Counted from the stretch's first letter, positions 25,098-34,537 are shown. The stretch: 64,000 nucleotides of DNA from Acidipropionibacterium sp. (GCA_022647765.1 JALCLH010000014.1:1-64000), one strand, 5' to 3'. Made by a program: numbers and translations. Notes: generated by a model from the letters alone, not told the origin.

Positions 25098-26276
25098 TCA
25101 GTTCCGTGCTGGGATCACGGTTCCCTTGGTGCCGTTGACGGTGATTCGGGTGCCGTCCTGGATGCGGGTCGTGGCGTGCGGGATACCGAGGACGGCGGGG
25201 ATGCCGTGCTCACGGGCGACGATCGCCGCATGGGACAGCACACCACCTGTCTCGGTGACAACAGCAGCGGCGATGCGGAACAGTGGCGTCCATGCCGGAT
25301 CGGTGTATGGGCAGATCGCGATGTCTCCCGGCTGGACCCACGGGAAGTCGGGCGGGCCGTGGAGAACCCGGGCGGCCCCGGTGACGGTGCCGTGGGCTCC
25401 CGGCGTACCGACCAGCGATACATCCCCGGCCACGGGAGCATTCTGTCGCAACGGCGGAAGCGTCGCGGTGATCGGCCGGGCTTGGAGAATCCAGACCTTG
25501 CCGTCCGCGATCGCCCACTCGATGTCCTGCGGCCGCTCGAACAGCGCGGCGATCCGGCCTCCGAGGTCCGCGAGGGTCGTGGCTGTGGCATCGTCAAGTG
25601 TCGGGAGCGCCTGTTCTCGGCCGACACGTCGCGGACGGTGACGCCGAGGCCGTCGCGATCCAGGCGGGTCGTCTTGCGGGCGATGGCGCGCCGGATGCCT
25701 CCGTCTGACGCGAATTCGTAGGTATCCGGGGTGACGGTTCCGCCGACCACACTGAGCCCCAAAGCCCCAGGACGCCTCGATCCGGGTGTCATCCCCCGGC
25801 TGTATCGGGGTGAACATGACGCCCGAGGCGTCGGCGTCGATGAGACGCTGGACGAGCACAGCCATGTCTGGCTCACCGTCCGCAGCGTGACGATTCAGAT
25901 GATTCCAGTAGCCGGTGTCGCGCGCCGAGGATGAGGACGCCCAGCCGACTCGGACCGCCTCGGCAACGGCTTGGGTGCCACGCACCGCCAGCACGCTCTC
26001 GTACTGACCGGCTGCCGATCCGCGTGCGGTGTCCTCATTGGCCGCCGACGAGCGTACGGCCACTGGCGGGTCGCCCATCACCGGAAGATGCCGGGCGAGC
26101 GCATCCCACAGCTCGTGCGGCACCGACATTCCGGCATCACTCCGTGCGATGCGGTGCGCGGCGAAGGGAACCACGAACCCATCGGGCACGGGCAGACCCT
26201 CTCGAAGCAGCATGGCCAGGGCCGCCGCCTTCCCGCCGCAGGCATCCACGCTCGCCTCCCGCAGAGTCATGACCAT
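25098..26276 (-). pseudogene. PEP/pyruvate-binding (ATP-grasp plus phosphohistidine) protein, double frameshift
   Basis: N-terminal ATP-grasp as in PEP synthase and rifampin phosphotransferase (GGKAAALAMLLREGLPVPDGFVV; VRSSAANEDTARGSAAGQYESVLAV) and a C-terminal swivelling His domain with the catalytic TGGVLSHAAIVAREHGIPAV. It is about 390 residues, far shorter than rifampin phosphotransferases (about 870), lacking their central drug-binding domain. A +1 at the AAA run 25761-25763 and a compensating -1 near 25607-25612 put about 50 codons out of frame; the native text there is VVGGTVTPDTYEFASDGGIRR. It may still make a damaged protein. Confidence 0.78.
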
Positions 26277-26485
26277 CCGCAGAGCTCGCCCCCGATGATC
26301 TGCTCAGTGCGCTTGCCCTGCTTCCGGCAGCGCGGGCCGAGATTGAGGGCGTGGAGGCGGGGCTCCTGTTCACGGCGAAGGACACGGGTCTGACCTGGGC
26401 GCAGATCGCTGTGGCAATGGGGTTCCGCTCACCGCAGGCATGTCAACAGCACTACAACCGACTCACCACCAGGCGGGGTGAGTGA
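26273..26485 (+). pseudogene. Small HTH DNA-binding protein, 5' end missing
   Basis: The readable frame is AELAPDDLLSALALLPAARAEIEGVEAGLLFTAKDTGLTWAQIAVAMGFRSPQACQQHYNRL, a short HTH protein of the kind found next to PEP/pyruvate-binding genes. An in-frame stop precedes it and there is no start codon before the conserved part, so the 5' end has been lost or altered. Confidence 0.6.
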
Positions 26486-26487
26486 CC

Positions 26488-26926
26488 ATGACCCATAGCT
26501 CACCTCCATCCCTGCTCGTGCTGCACGCCGTGCGATTCTTCGGCTTCACCGACCCCGCCGCGATAGCCGCCCGTACAGGGATCAGCCATGACGACACTGC
26601 CGAGGTCCTGGGTGACGCGGAGCAACAAGGTTGGGTTCGGCACGATGCATTTGCCGGCCTCGAAGGATGGTCGCTGACCGAGGAGGGCAGGGCCGAAAAC
26701 GAGCGTCAGCTCGCCCAGGAGCGCGCCAGCGCGGACCCCGAGGACGTGATCGGGAGCGTCTTTTGCCGGGTACGACACCCGCTTCGATGCCGCGCTCCGT
26801 CACGCGCAAGCCGGTCAGAACGAATGGGTCGACCGAACCGACGTCGACTCCTGCCACCGCGTCTGATTCCAGCTCCACGAAGACCTCATCGCCACCCTCG
26901 GCATCGACCGCGGAACCGCGTACTGA
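26488..26926 (+). pseudogene. Small winged-helix regulator-like protein, frameshift plus nonsense
   Basis: It starts 2 nt after the previous gene with MTHSSPPSLLVLHAVRFFGFTDPAAIAARTGISHDDTAEVLGDAEQQGWVRHDAF and LEGWSLTEEGRAENERQLAQE, a winged-helix-like N-terminal half. A +1 in a TTTT run (26761-26764) breaks the frame; corrected, it continues AGYDTRFDAALRHAQAGQNEWVDRTDVDSCHRV. A TGA at 26864 stands where a Trp is expected, followed by FQLHEDLIATLGIDRGTAY. Function unknown. Confidence 0.62.
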
Positions 26927-27122
26927 GTCGAGCGACAGGTGACTGGCCGACATCTGAATTTTTACGGCAAATGGGTCAAGGCACAAGCCACCTTCGTTGG
27001 TCAGTGAGACAGACGTGCGATGTCGGCCTCAGCTGCGCCTGCTGTACAAACGCCGACTGCCGCCAACGGAGGATGATGGAAGACTGCAATGGACGGTCAG
27101 GAATGGCAGGGCTGCTCCGCGG

Positions 27123-27947
27123 TCACGGATTCTCGATGTCGGGGTGGGAGAACTCCCAGAGCCGCCGGATCATGGCATCGTCGATGCGTGAGGCTGCGGT
27201 GTCGTCCTCATCGAGATCGTCGGTGCGTCCACGCACCTCGGTGTGGAGCTGTTCCATGCGTCGGTCAAGCTGCTCGGCCACCTCCGCGGCGTCTGAGAGA
27301 TCGCTGGCAAGGTGGTCGGGAACGGTGCCCTTGTACTTGTAGAAGATCTTGTGTTCCAGACTCGCCCAGAAATCCATCGCGATGGTGCGGATCTGAATCT
27401 CCACGATCACAGGCACCGCCCCAGTGGAGAGGAAGACGGGGATCTCGACAATTGCGTGGAGACTCTTGTACCCGTTGGCCTTGGGGTTCTTGATGTAGTC
27501 CTTGATCTCGAGAACCTGAATGTCGTCTTGGGAGATCAGGGCTTCGAGAATGCGATAGGTGTCGGCGATGAAGCTGCATATGATGCGTATTCCTGCGATG
27601 TCAGTGATCTCTTCGCGGATCGCCGCCAGCGTGGGTTCGCATCCCCGCAGAGAGGCTTTTTCGAGGATACTTCCGGGATTCTTCACACGGGAGTTGACAT
27701 GCTCGATCGGGTTGTATTTGTGCAGGTGCAGAAACTCCCGGCGCAGAATGGTGACTTTGGTGAGTATCTCGTCAACGGCGAACTCGTACTCCATCATGAA
27801 GCGGGCGAGGTCGTCTCGCATCCGGCGTATGGAGGCGACTCTTTCGCTGTCGGGCATCTGCGGGAAGTCGCCAGTTGCGTCGGTGGAGGGCATGGTGGAG
27901 CCGTACGGGTCTTCGCGGGCCTTGGCCCCACCGTTGGTGTCGGTCAT
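27123..27947 (-). CDS. Small alarmone synthetase (RelA/SpoT domain)
   Basis: A 274-residue stand-alone (p)ppGpp synthetase. Synthetase-domain blocks are NSRVKNPGSILEKASLRG (ATP site), DIAGIRIICSFIADTYRI, KDYIKNPKANGYKSLHAIVEIP and EIQIRTIAMDFWASLEHKI. No HD hydrolase, TGS or ACT domain is present, so it resembles RelQ/RelP-type enzymes. The first 30 residues are variable, and the C-terminal helix (EVAEQLDRRMEQLH) may mediate oligomerisation. The ATG follows GAGGAG. It lies close downstream of a TetR gene on the same strand. Confidence 0.9.
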   Translation of the reverse strand: MTDTNGGAKAREDPYGSTMPSTDATGDFPQMPDSERVASIRRMRDDLARFMMEYEFAVDEILTKVTILRREFLHLHKYNPIEHVNSRVKNPGSILEKASLRGCEPTLAAIREEITDIAGIRIICSFIADTYRILEALISQDDIQVLEIKDYIKNPKANGYKSLHAIVEIPVFLSTGAVPVIVEIQIRTIAMDFWASLEHKIFYKYKGTVPDHLASDLSDAAEVAEQLDRRMEQLHTEVRGRTDDLDEDDTAASRIDDAMIRRLWEFSHPDIENP

Positions 27948-28006
27948 CTGGTCTCCTCTCGTTCGGGAAATGCGATGGTCTATCCGGGCGCCGTTCGGAT
28001 ACGCGG

Positions 28007-28648
28007 TCACGACGCTGGATTGCTCGAGACGGAATCGACGTCGGCGAGTGCGGCTTTGAACACGGCAACCGCAGACTTCACCGACTCGTTGTCGGGGGTG
28101 GCGAGCACCCCAGGGTCACGGGAGTAGGCGAAGCGCAGGACCGCGCTGGCCAGCAAGAGCAGGGCGTGGGCGGAGTCTGCCGCTTGCGCCGAGTCGGGGG
28201 TTGTGCGGGAGAAGTGCTCGGTGAGCACGCCCTCGACGAGGCGTTCGGCCGCTGCGGCGTGCTGCTGCACGCGGCCACGAAGCTCGGGGAACCGGGCAAG
28301 AAGCCTGCGTAGCTCGGCGGCTTGACTGCCTTCCATCTTGCGAGTGGTCTGCATGATGGCGCTGATCAGGCGCAAGGTGCGGGTGAACTGGTCGGTGGTG
28401 GACTGCTCGTCGAAGAACTCCTCCAGCGCGGCATCGGGGATGCTGGGGGCGATCGTGCCGAGCACGGCGTCCTCTTTGGACGCGTAGTAGTTGAAGAACG
28501 TGCGTCTGGAAACGCCCGCACGTTCGATGATGGCGTCGATGGTCGCGCTGGTGAGGTCGGACTCATCGACCACTTCGAGTGCTGCCCGGTGAATGACGTT
28601 GAGCGATTCGCGTCGCTGGCGTTCGCGGAGACTGAGAACTGGTTGCAT
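28007..28648 (-). CDS. TetR-family regulator of the DHA2 exporter
   Basis: A 213-residue TetR protein: HTH at about 12-58 (SLNVIHRAALEVVDESDLTSATIDAIIERAGVSRRTFFNYYASKEDAVL) and an alpha-helical C-terminal ligand domain. The start codon abuts a dyad (28651-28665) that recurs upstream of the MFS gene, so it probably represses both itself and the transporter. It is co-oriented with and downstream of the MFS gene. Confidence 0.9.
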   Translation of the reverse strand: MQPVLSLRERQRRESLNVIHRAALEVVDESDLTSATIDAIIERAGVSRRTFFNYYASKEDAVLGTIAPSIPDAALEEFFDEQSTTDQFTRTLRLISAIMQTTRKMEGSQAAELRRLLARFPELRGRVQQHAAAAERLVEGVLTEHFSRTTPDSAQAADSAHALLLLASAVLRFAYSRDPGVLATPDNESVKSAVAVFKAALADVDSVSSNPAS

Positions 28649-28650
28649 AA

Positions 28651-28665
28651 GTGCATTATATGCAC
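28651..28665. promoter_or_regulatory. TetR operator at its own gene
   Basis: GTGCAT-TAT-ATGCAC, a perfect dyad with 6-bp arms 3 bp upstream of the TetR ATG. It shares the TGCAT-AWT-ATGCA core with the site at 30571-30583. Confidence 0.7.
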
Positions 28666-28784
28666 TCGGTGCATCTTGGGCGGATGGAGCGATCATGACG
28701 CTGAGCCGTTTGGGTGACAGGAGATGGGACCGGGCCCGGATGGAGGGACCTGTGAAGTCGTTCGCATCCGGGCCCACTCCTGGG

Positions 28785-30452
28785 TCAGTTGCGGAGGGGT
28801 CCGCTGGACAGTCCTGCCTGAACGGCGGAACCGGCATTGGTGGCGGCCTCGATGTCGTCGGCGGCGGGCATCGCGGCGAGGTGGCCTTCGGCCAGTGCCT
28901 CCGCAGTGACTTCGCGCTCAACCTCGGTCGCGAGTCTCTTTTCCTTCACGAAACACAGCACGATCACGGCGAGCACGGCCAGCGGCACGAGGAACAGATA
29001 GATCGGAAGCAGGGCCTCGTTGTACGACTCGATGATTAGCTTTCGGATCGGTTCCGGCAGCCCGTCGACGATGGCCGGGGTGAGCGATTTCACGCCACTC
29101 CCGGCTCCGGCTCCGGGCATTCCGCTCATCTTGTCGGTGATCAGGTTCTTGAGGTTGATGGCGAAGATCGAGCCTACGACCGCGGAGCCGACGGTCGCGC
29201 CGACCTGACGGAAGTAGTTGTTCGCCGCGGTTGCGGTGCCGACGATTTTCGCTGGGAACGAGTTCTGCACGATGAGCGTGAGCAACTGCTGGGCCAGGCC
29301 GATACCAATGCCCATGATCGCGAGGTAGCTGCACATGATCCAGGTCGCTGTGTTGACGTCCAACGTGGACAGGAGAAAGAGTCCGAGGCCCATGATGGCG
29401 GCGCCCAGGATGGGGAACATCTTGTACTTACCGGTGCGCGTGACCGCCGCCCCGGAGCCGACCGAGGCGACGAGCAGCCCGCCCATCATCGGGATCATGA
29501 GCAGGCCCGCCACGGTGGCGTCGACTCCGGTGACCATCTGGATGTAGGTCGGCATGTAGCTGATGACGCCGAACATCGCGATGCCGATGAGGAGAGCCGC
29601 GACCGTGGCGAGGGTGAAGTTGCGATCCTTGAAGAACGACATCGGGATCACCGGGTCGGTGACCTTCGTCTCGGCGATCACGAACGCGACGGCCAGGACG
29701 ACCGCGGCGGCGATGAGTCCGATGATTTGCGGGGATTCCCACTCGTATGTGCCGCCGCCCCAGCTGCACACCAGCACGACTGCGGTCGTGGCGGCAGCGA
29801 CGAGTGTCATGCCGAGATAGTCGATAGCCAGCCGCTCGGTGCGCTTCGGCTTGGGAATCTTCAAGAACAGCGCTGCGGCGAGCACGGCGAGCAAGCCGAG
29901 TGGCACATTGATCCAGAAGACCCAGCGCCAACCGGGACCCTCGGTGAACCAGCCGCCCAGAAGGGGGCCGGCCACCGAGGAGACGGCGAAGACTGCGCCC
30001 ATGATGCCCATGTACTTGCCGCGCTCCCGGGCGGGTACCACATCGGCGATCGCGGCCTGCGAGAGGATCATCAGTCCGCCGCCGCCCAGACCTTGGATGC
30101 CGCGTCCGATGATCAGCCAGTTGAACGTACCCGCGAGTGCCCCGATCACGGAACCTGCGACGAACAGCAGGATCGCCGTGATGAGCACCGGCCTGCGTCC
30201 GAGGAGATCGCTGATCTTGCCGTAGACGGGCATCATGATTGTGCTCGCCAAGATGTAGACAGTGACGACCCACGCCATGTGCTCGACGCCGTTGAGCTCG
30301 CCGATGATCGTCGGCAGCGCGGTCGAGAGCACGGTCTGGTTCAGCGACGCAAGCAGCATCGTCACCAGCAGTCCTGCGAACAGCAAGGTGACGTTCATCG
30401 ACTTGGCCGGAGAGGAAGCGACTTTCTCTGGCTCTTTGAGCTTCTCTGTCAT
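28785..30452 (-). CDS. DHA2-family (EmrB/QacA) drug exporter
   Basis: A 555-residue, 14-helix MFS proton antiporter. DHA2 landmarks are LNQTVLSTALPTI (motif D1, TM1), YGKISDLLGRRPVL (motif A), LIIGRGIQGLGGGGLMILSQAAIADVVPARERGKYMG and GPLLGGWFTEGPGWRWVFWINVPLG (motif C region). It exports lipophilic or cationic drugs. Two dyads related to the TetR gene's own operator lie 90-130 bp upstream of its ATG, indicating control by the neighbouring TetR. Confidence 0.92.
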   Translation of the reverse strand: MTEKLKEPEKVASSPAKSMNVTLLFAGLLVTMLLASLNQTVLSTALPTIIGELNGVEHMAWVVTVYILASTIMMPVYGKISDLLGRRPVLITAILLFVAGSVIGALAGTFNWLIIGRGIQGLGGGGLMILSQAAIADVVPARERGKYMGIMGAVFAVSSVAGPLLGGWFTEGPGWRWVFWINVPLGLLAVLAAALFLKIPKPKRTERLAIDYLGMTLVAAATTAVVLVCSWGGGTYEWESPQIIGLIAAAVVLAVAFVIAETKVTDPVIPMSFFKDRNFTLATVAALLIGIAMFGVISYMPTYIQMVTGVDATVAGLLMIPMMGGLLVASVGSGAAVTRTGKYKMFPILGAAIMGLGLFLLSTLDVNTATWIMCSYLAIMGIGIGLAQQLLTLIVQNSFPAKIVGTATAANNYFRQVGATVGSAVVGSIFAINLKNLITDKMSGMPGAGAGSGVKSLTPAIVDGLPEPIRKLIIESYNEALLPIYLFLVPLAVLAVIVLCFVKEKRLATEVEREVTAEALAEGHLAAMPAADDIEAATNAGSAVQAGLSSGPLRN

Positions 30453-30545
30453 CAGACTTCTTTCGGTTGGTTGGCGTGACGTGATGTGATGTGCGCGGCC
30501 CGCAATGTCGACTCATCGGAGGGGGAACGTGGAGGTGTACCGGCA

Positions 30546-30583
30546 TGCACTAGTGCACATCGTACATGTCTGCATAATATGCA
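30546..30583. promoter_or_regulatory. Two TetR-type dyads upstream of the MFS gene
   Basis: TGCACTAGTGCA (30546-30557, perfect 12-bp palindrome) and TGCATAATATGCA (30571-30583, 6-bp arms). The second has the same core as the operator at the TetR gene. Confidence 0.65.
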
Positions 30584-31198
30584 CAAGTATCGGCAGTCCT
30601 GCGGGGGGACGCCGTCAAGTACGATCCGCTGTCGCGGACCGCCTTCGGAGCACATCTTCGACAGGCGCTTCGTCGCTTCGAGGCCGCAGACGGGTCTTGT
30701 TTCCGGCCTCGCTGCCACGAGGATGAGTTCGTAGGGCGATGGTCTGGGCTGACAGCGCCCGCTGCAACGCGTGAGACAAGCCGCGCTATGGCTGGCTACG
30801 GGTGCTGGCGCTCGGTGTCGATCTCCCCAGTGGGTGGATGTGGCCGCCACGATTCTGCGACCGTCGAGGCGGAGTAGACCCCGACCAAGTACCCGCGCGC
30901 CGTGTGGGAAGGTTGGTATCAGGCGGTGGATCAGCGACGCAGAAGTTAGCTGATACCCCGTTCGCCGCGTTCATCTCCCGCCGCAGGACCCGATCCTTCG
31001 GCGATGCTGGCGAGTTGGGCACCGGGGCCTGTAGGCCATAGACCAGGACACATGGTGGAGATGCGGGGCAGACCGGTGAGATGGCCGTGCCGCCACATGA
31101 CGCGTAGGGCTTGGTGATACCGGTGGATCAAGGCCGAGCCCAGATGACTTCGCCGCATCTGCTGCGAACTGCGCGGACCATTCCAGAACTCTTGTAAG
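30584..31198. other. Non-coding or decayed stretch
   Basis: About 600 bp without a recognisable gene, RNA or repeat. A 70-codon minus-strand frame (30946-31158) has no family resemblance I can see. Confidence 0.5.
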
Positions 31199-31510
31199 TT
31201 ACTTCTTCCTTTTGGTCAGAGGAAGCTCGGGGAGCATCGCGTGCACTACTTCTGCTATCGTCTCCGGATTCTCGCTGTCCACGACAATCATGTTTTTGGC
31301 ACCCGGGTAGGGCGAAGTCAGCTCGGCATCCGGAAGCAGCTCGCGAGATGCCTTGGTCACCTTGATCAGAAACCGATCGTCGTAGACGCCGCCGAATAGT
31401 CTTCCGCAGCTGTAGAGCATGTACTCGCCCATCATCTTGCGCGAGGTGACGTCATCCACGCTCGTCAAGAGTTCCAGAACGTACTCAAGGTAAGTGTCGC
31501 TAGAGGACAT
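31199..31510 (-). CDS. TfoX/Sxy N-terminal domain protein
   Basis: A 103-residue protein made of the TfoX N-terminal domain: YLEYVLELLTSVDDVTSRKMMGEYMLYSCGRLFGGVYDDRFLIKVT, ending in a Lys-rich tail (LPLTKRKK). In proteobacteria TfoX regulates competence, but short stand-alone versions like this in Gram-positives have no established role. The segment is less GC-rich than the core genes. Confidence 0.87.
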   Translation of the reverse strand: MSSSDTYLEYVLELLTSVDDVTSRKMMGEYMLYSCGRLFGGVYDDRFLIKVTKASRELLPDAELTSPYPGAKNMIVVDSENPETIAEVVHAMLPELPLTKRKK

Positions 31511-31549
31511 GATTCACCGCCACGCGAGACGAACGGCAGCGCTCCAACC

Positions 31550-32170
31550 TCATGCGGCAATGACTGGTTGGCGGAGTATGGTCTTCAATTTCTCTGGTGC
31601 TGTTCGGCGGAAGTCGCTGAGGTAGATCTCGTGGTGCCTGCCGGTTGGTCGCAGTCCGTTTCCGGGTATGAACTGGTCGTGCATCCGTTGCAGTATCGGT
31701 CCTTCATCATCGAATGATCCCAGGTGAAGAGTCTGGACGCACCGACCTTCACTGAGTGTGTCAAGACGGATATCCTCCAAACGTGCTGGAGGATTCTTCT
31801 GCCTCGTTTTTTCAACTGTGGCCTCGAACATGGTGCGGTCGATCCATTCGGGCACCATGAGCATTGCTTCCCAGTACCAGCTGGACTTGTCGAGCTTACC
31901 CATAAACGCACTATGGTCCTCGGCCCACCACAGCCCCTCGAGTGGCGGAACGGTGTAATCCTGCCCAAGTTCGTTCTTGCTGGCGAACTTGAGCTTGTAG
32001 GCGACCGAGTACAGCGCCTCGAGGGCAGCCGAGTAGCTGGGATCGGTGTTGGGGTCCCCGTGTCCTTCGATCATGAGGTAGCCCATCGTTGGCACCTCAA
32101 GGACGCGGAACTGGCCATGTTTTGCGCGGTAGCCGTCAAGCGTCTTCTTGAAATCGGTCTTGTGTGTCAT
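31550..32170 (-). CDS. GyrI-like small-molecule-binding domain protein
   Basis: A 206-residue single-domain GyrI-like protein: TDFKKTLDGYRAKHGQFRVLEVPTMGYLMIEGHGDPNTDPSYSAALEALYSVAYKLKF, then YTVPPLEGLWWAEDHSAF and a C-terminal RPTGRHHEIYLSDFRRTAPEKLKTILRQPV. This family (SAV2594/YobL-like) binds or hydrolyses small hydrophobic molecules. It lies 39 nt upstream of the TfoX gene on the same strand. Confidence 0.88.
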   Translation of the reverse strand: MTHKTDFKKTLDGYRAKHGQFRVLEVPTMGYLMIEGHGDPNTDPSYSAALEALYSVAYKLKFASKNELGQDYTVPPLEGLWWAEDHSAFMGKLDKSSWYWEAMLMVPEWIDRTMFEATVEKTRQKNPPARLEDIRLDTLSEGRCVQTLHLGSFDDEGPILQRMHDQFIPGNGLRPTGRHHEIYLSDFRRTAPEKLKTILRQPVIAA

Positions 32171-32526
32171 TGGTCACCTGGACCCGCGAGGCGAGCCACA
32201 CCCTTTCTGCCTCCAAGAGGCTCAGCGAATAGGGAACACTTCGCGTGCCGGAAGATTTTCAGAGGCTTGTGAGCGCTCAGTGTCCCCAGAGCATCGCGAT
32301 CCGGTCTTCGATCTGCTCCGGCCTTACCCGTAGTGCTTCAGCGTACCGACCACTTGTCAGGAGCGAAAGGTTGGCAGTTCCCACCGGGAACGGGACCGGT
32401 ACAGCCCCGTGCGTCGGCGATGTACTTCTCCGTATTGCGTCTGGCCAGGTTCAGTCCTTGCTCTGTGGCTGGGGACCGCCTCCAGCTCCGGGCGCCTGGC
32501 GACGACCGACATGAGACAATGCGCCC
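32171..32526. other. Intergenic region between divergent genes
   Basis: About 355 bp separating the GyrI-like and HEAT-repeat genes. It should hold both promoters, but no strong palindrome or RNA element is visible. Confidence 0.5.
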
Positions 32527-34008
32527 ATGATGTCGTTCTCAGAGGCTGTCGAGTGTGCTACTGATCTGGCATCGAGGGCTACCGACGGCGGTCAAGAGGA
32601 CTGGCATGCCGGGGCCGCGAAGCTTGAGATCCTCGATGGTCGCGCCTGGCTCCTCCTCGACCACGCAGCCCGCTCCCCCACCTATGCCAGCGGAAACCCT
32701 ATCAGTGGCGTCCGCGGCTGGCTCGGTCCCAATGCCGACGAACCGACCGGGTTCGTCGCCGTCGTCACCAGCCTGCACGCTGACGGCCGTATCCGTGAGC
32801 GAGCCACACGTATTCTGGCCACGAAGCGAACCGGCATCGCTGTCGCGGCGCTGGCCGTTCGACTCCTCGACCACGTTCCAGAAGTGCGCGCAGCCGCCTG
32901 GGCGAGCCTGAAACCGAACCTTGACGCAGACACTGGTCCCAGAGTCCTCGATATCGTGCTGTCCAGTCGCTGCCGATATCACGCGGCTTCGGCTCTCCGA
33001 GATGTCGAGGAGGCGCTGACGGCCGATCTCGGTATTGCAGGTGTCGTCCAGGCGTTTGTCACAAGCAGTATGCGAGATGTCCGTCGGTGGGCATTCGAGC
33101 TCGGTCATCAGCAGAACCTGCTGACTGCCGATCAACTCGTCAAGACCGCACGCAGTGACCCCGACCAATGGCTCCGCAGGAACTGCGCCGACTGGTTGAT
33201 GTCGATCGGGGACCCGAGCCATATCCGGCAACTTCTCAAGGCCAACAGCGTCGAAGGCCGCATCGTCGCGCTCACGCGCATACCCGACGACCAACTCTCC
33301 GACGAGCAGTTGCGCATCCTCCTGACCGACAGCTCCCACAGAGTCCGTGACCATGCCAGATGGAGGGCGAATCGTCGCGGGTTCGACGTCATTGGGTACT
33401 ACCGCAGCCAGCTCAAGGCATCGTCCGTGACTCCGCGCGTCCAGACAGCCTGTCTTGACGGCATCGCGCTCCTTGGCGACGAATCGGACCTTACCTGCTG
33501 CATCGAGCACCTCGGCCACCCCAATGCGCGCGTCCGCGCCTCCGCCGTCAACGCCGTCCTCGGACGCACGAGCGGCGACACGGCCATCGCCCTACTGACC
33601 CCGGTCCTGCTGGACCCCAGTCCCCGCGTCAGCGCTAGGGCATCCCGCGCACTTGCTCGGCTAGGTGTCCCGCCGTCCGTAGCCGACGAGGCATGGAGGT
33701 CCGAACGGGCCGCGACGAGGCGGGCCGCCTGGCAGCTCGCACGAGCGAGCGGGGGATGGCATCGCGTCGAGGCCGACCTCCGCGCAGCAGGTGACGCAGA
33801 CTCGCATCTGGCGTCTTTCGGACGGGCCGGGATCTCCAACTGGCTGGCCGTCAGCGCAGCAAACACATGGGCACGACTCCCCCGCGAGCAGCGCAATCGG
33901 ATCGCCGATCTGCTCACCACCACCAGCATCAATCCCGAGCAGGCGCGGACGGTCGCCTTCCATGCCCGTATCGAGTGGCCGACGGCCAGCGCCCCGGCCA
34001 CGCGGTAG
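32527..34008 (+). CDS. HEAT-like repeat protein
   Basis: A 493-residue, mostly alpha-helical protein with repeated HEAT-type units such as VAALAVRLLDHVPEVRAAAWASLK, LGHPNARVRASAVNAVLGRTSGDTAIALLTPVLLDPSPRVSARASRALARLG and WLRRNCADWLMSIGDPSHIRQLL. No catalytic motif is visible; HEAT solenoids usually serve protein-protein or protein-nucleic-acid contacts. It stands alone inside the accessory region. Function unknown. Confidence 0.8.
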   Translation: MMSFSEAVECATDLASRATDGGQEDWHAGAAKLEILDGRAWLLLDHAARSPTYASGNPISGVRGWLGPNADEPTGFVAVVTSLHADGRIRERATRILATKRTGIAVAALAVRLLDHVPEVRAAAWASLKPNLDADTGPRVLDIVLSSRCRYHAASALRDVEEALTADLGIAGVVQAFVTSSMRDVRRWAFELGHQQNLLTADQLVKTARSDPDQWLRRNCADWLMSIGDPSHIRQLLKANSVEGRIVALTRIPDDQLSDEQLRILLTDSSHRVRDHARWRANRRGFDVIGYYRSQLKASSVTPRVQTACLDGIALLGDESDLTCCIEHLGHPNARVRASAVNAVLGRTSGDTAIALLTPVLLDPSPRVSARASRALARLGVPPSVADEAWRSERAATRRAAWQLARASGGWHRVEADLRAAGDADSHLASFGRAGISNWLAVSAANTWARLPREQRNRIADLLTTTSINPEQARTVAFHARIEWPTASAPATR

Positions 34009-34029
34009 CAGCAGATCAACGCCGTCCGA

Positions 34030-34500
34030 TCACCCGTCGAGGCGCATGGCGACGAAAGGAAACTCAGAACCATTCGTTTCTTGCAGGTACTCGCGGACTT
34101 TCTTGAATCCGATGCGTTCATATGTGCGAATCGCACGCTCGTTGAACGAAGCAACATAGAGATTTACCGGTCCGCTGAACCCACGCTCGTCCCGCGCGTG
34201 GTCCAGGCAAGCCCGTACAAAACCAGATCCAGAACCATGACCCACCAGGTCCGGTCTCATTCCCAATCCGATCTCCATTGCATCTCCGCTGGACGTCATC
34301 AGATAGAAGCCAACCAGTTGGCCAGCCATACAGACTTTGTAGAAGCACTCAGGCCATTTTTCGGGATTGACGAATTCGTCGTAGTCCTCGGAGTCTGCGG
34401 TGGCGTCGTAGAAATCGTAAGGAGGTTCATACTTCCATCCATCTGCGATCTCCCTGGCTGATGCGTCATTCATCGGTAGGAACTCGTAGTCCGCGGGCAC
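34030..34500 (-). CDS. GNAT acetyltransferase (copy 2)
   Basis: A 156-residue paralogue of the GNAT at 22150, from a GTG start: MPADYEFLPMNDASAREIADGWKYEPPYDFYDATADSEDYDEF ... PDLVGHGSGSGFVRACLDHARDERGFSG ... NERAIRTYERIGFKKVREYLQETNGSEF. Its 3' end and the flanking GTCACCCGTCGAGNCGCATGG-like bases closely match copy 1, so a segment including the gene was duplicated or acquired twice. Confidence 0.9.
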   Translation of the reverse strand: MPADYEFLPMNDASAREIADGWKYEPPYDFYDATADSEDYDEFVNPEKWPECFYKVCMAGQLVGFYLMTSSGDAMEIGLGMRPDLVGHGSGSGFVRACLDHARDERGFSGPVNLYVASFNERAIRTYERIGFKKVREYLQETNGSEFPFVAMRLDG

Positions 34501-34537
34501 GCCTTGACCCTACATCGTCGCAGGCGGGGCGTCCGTT

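Noticed and set aside
30946..31158. Small minus-strand ORF as a gene
   Set aside because: No recognisable motif, no ribosome-binding site, and composition like non-coding DNA.
32245..32514. Plus-strand 89-codon frame before the HEAT gene
   Set aside because: No homology pattern; overlaps the expected promoter region of two divergent genes.
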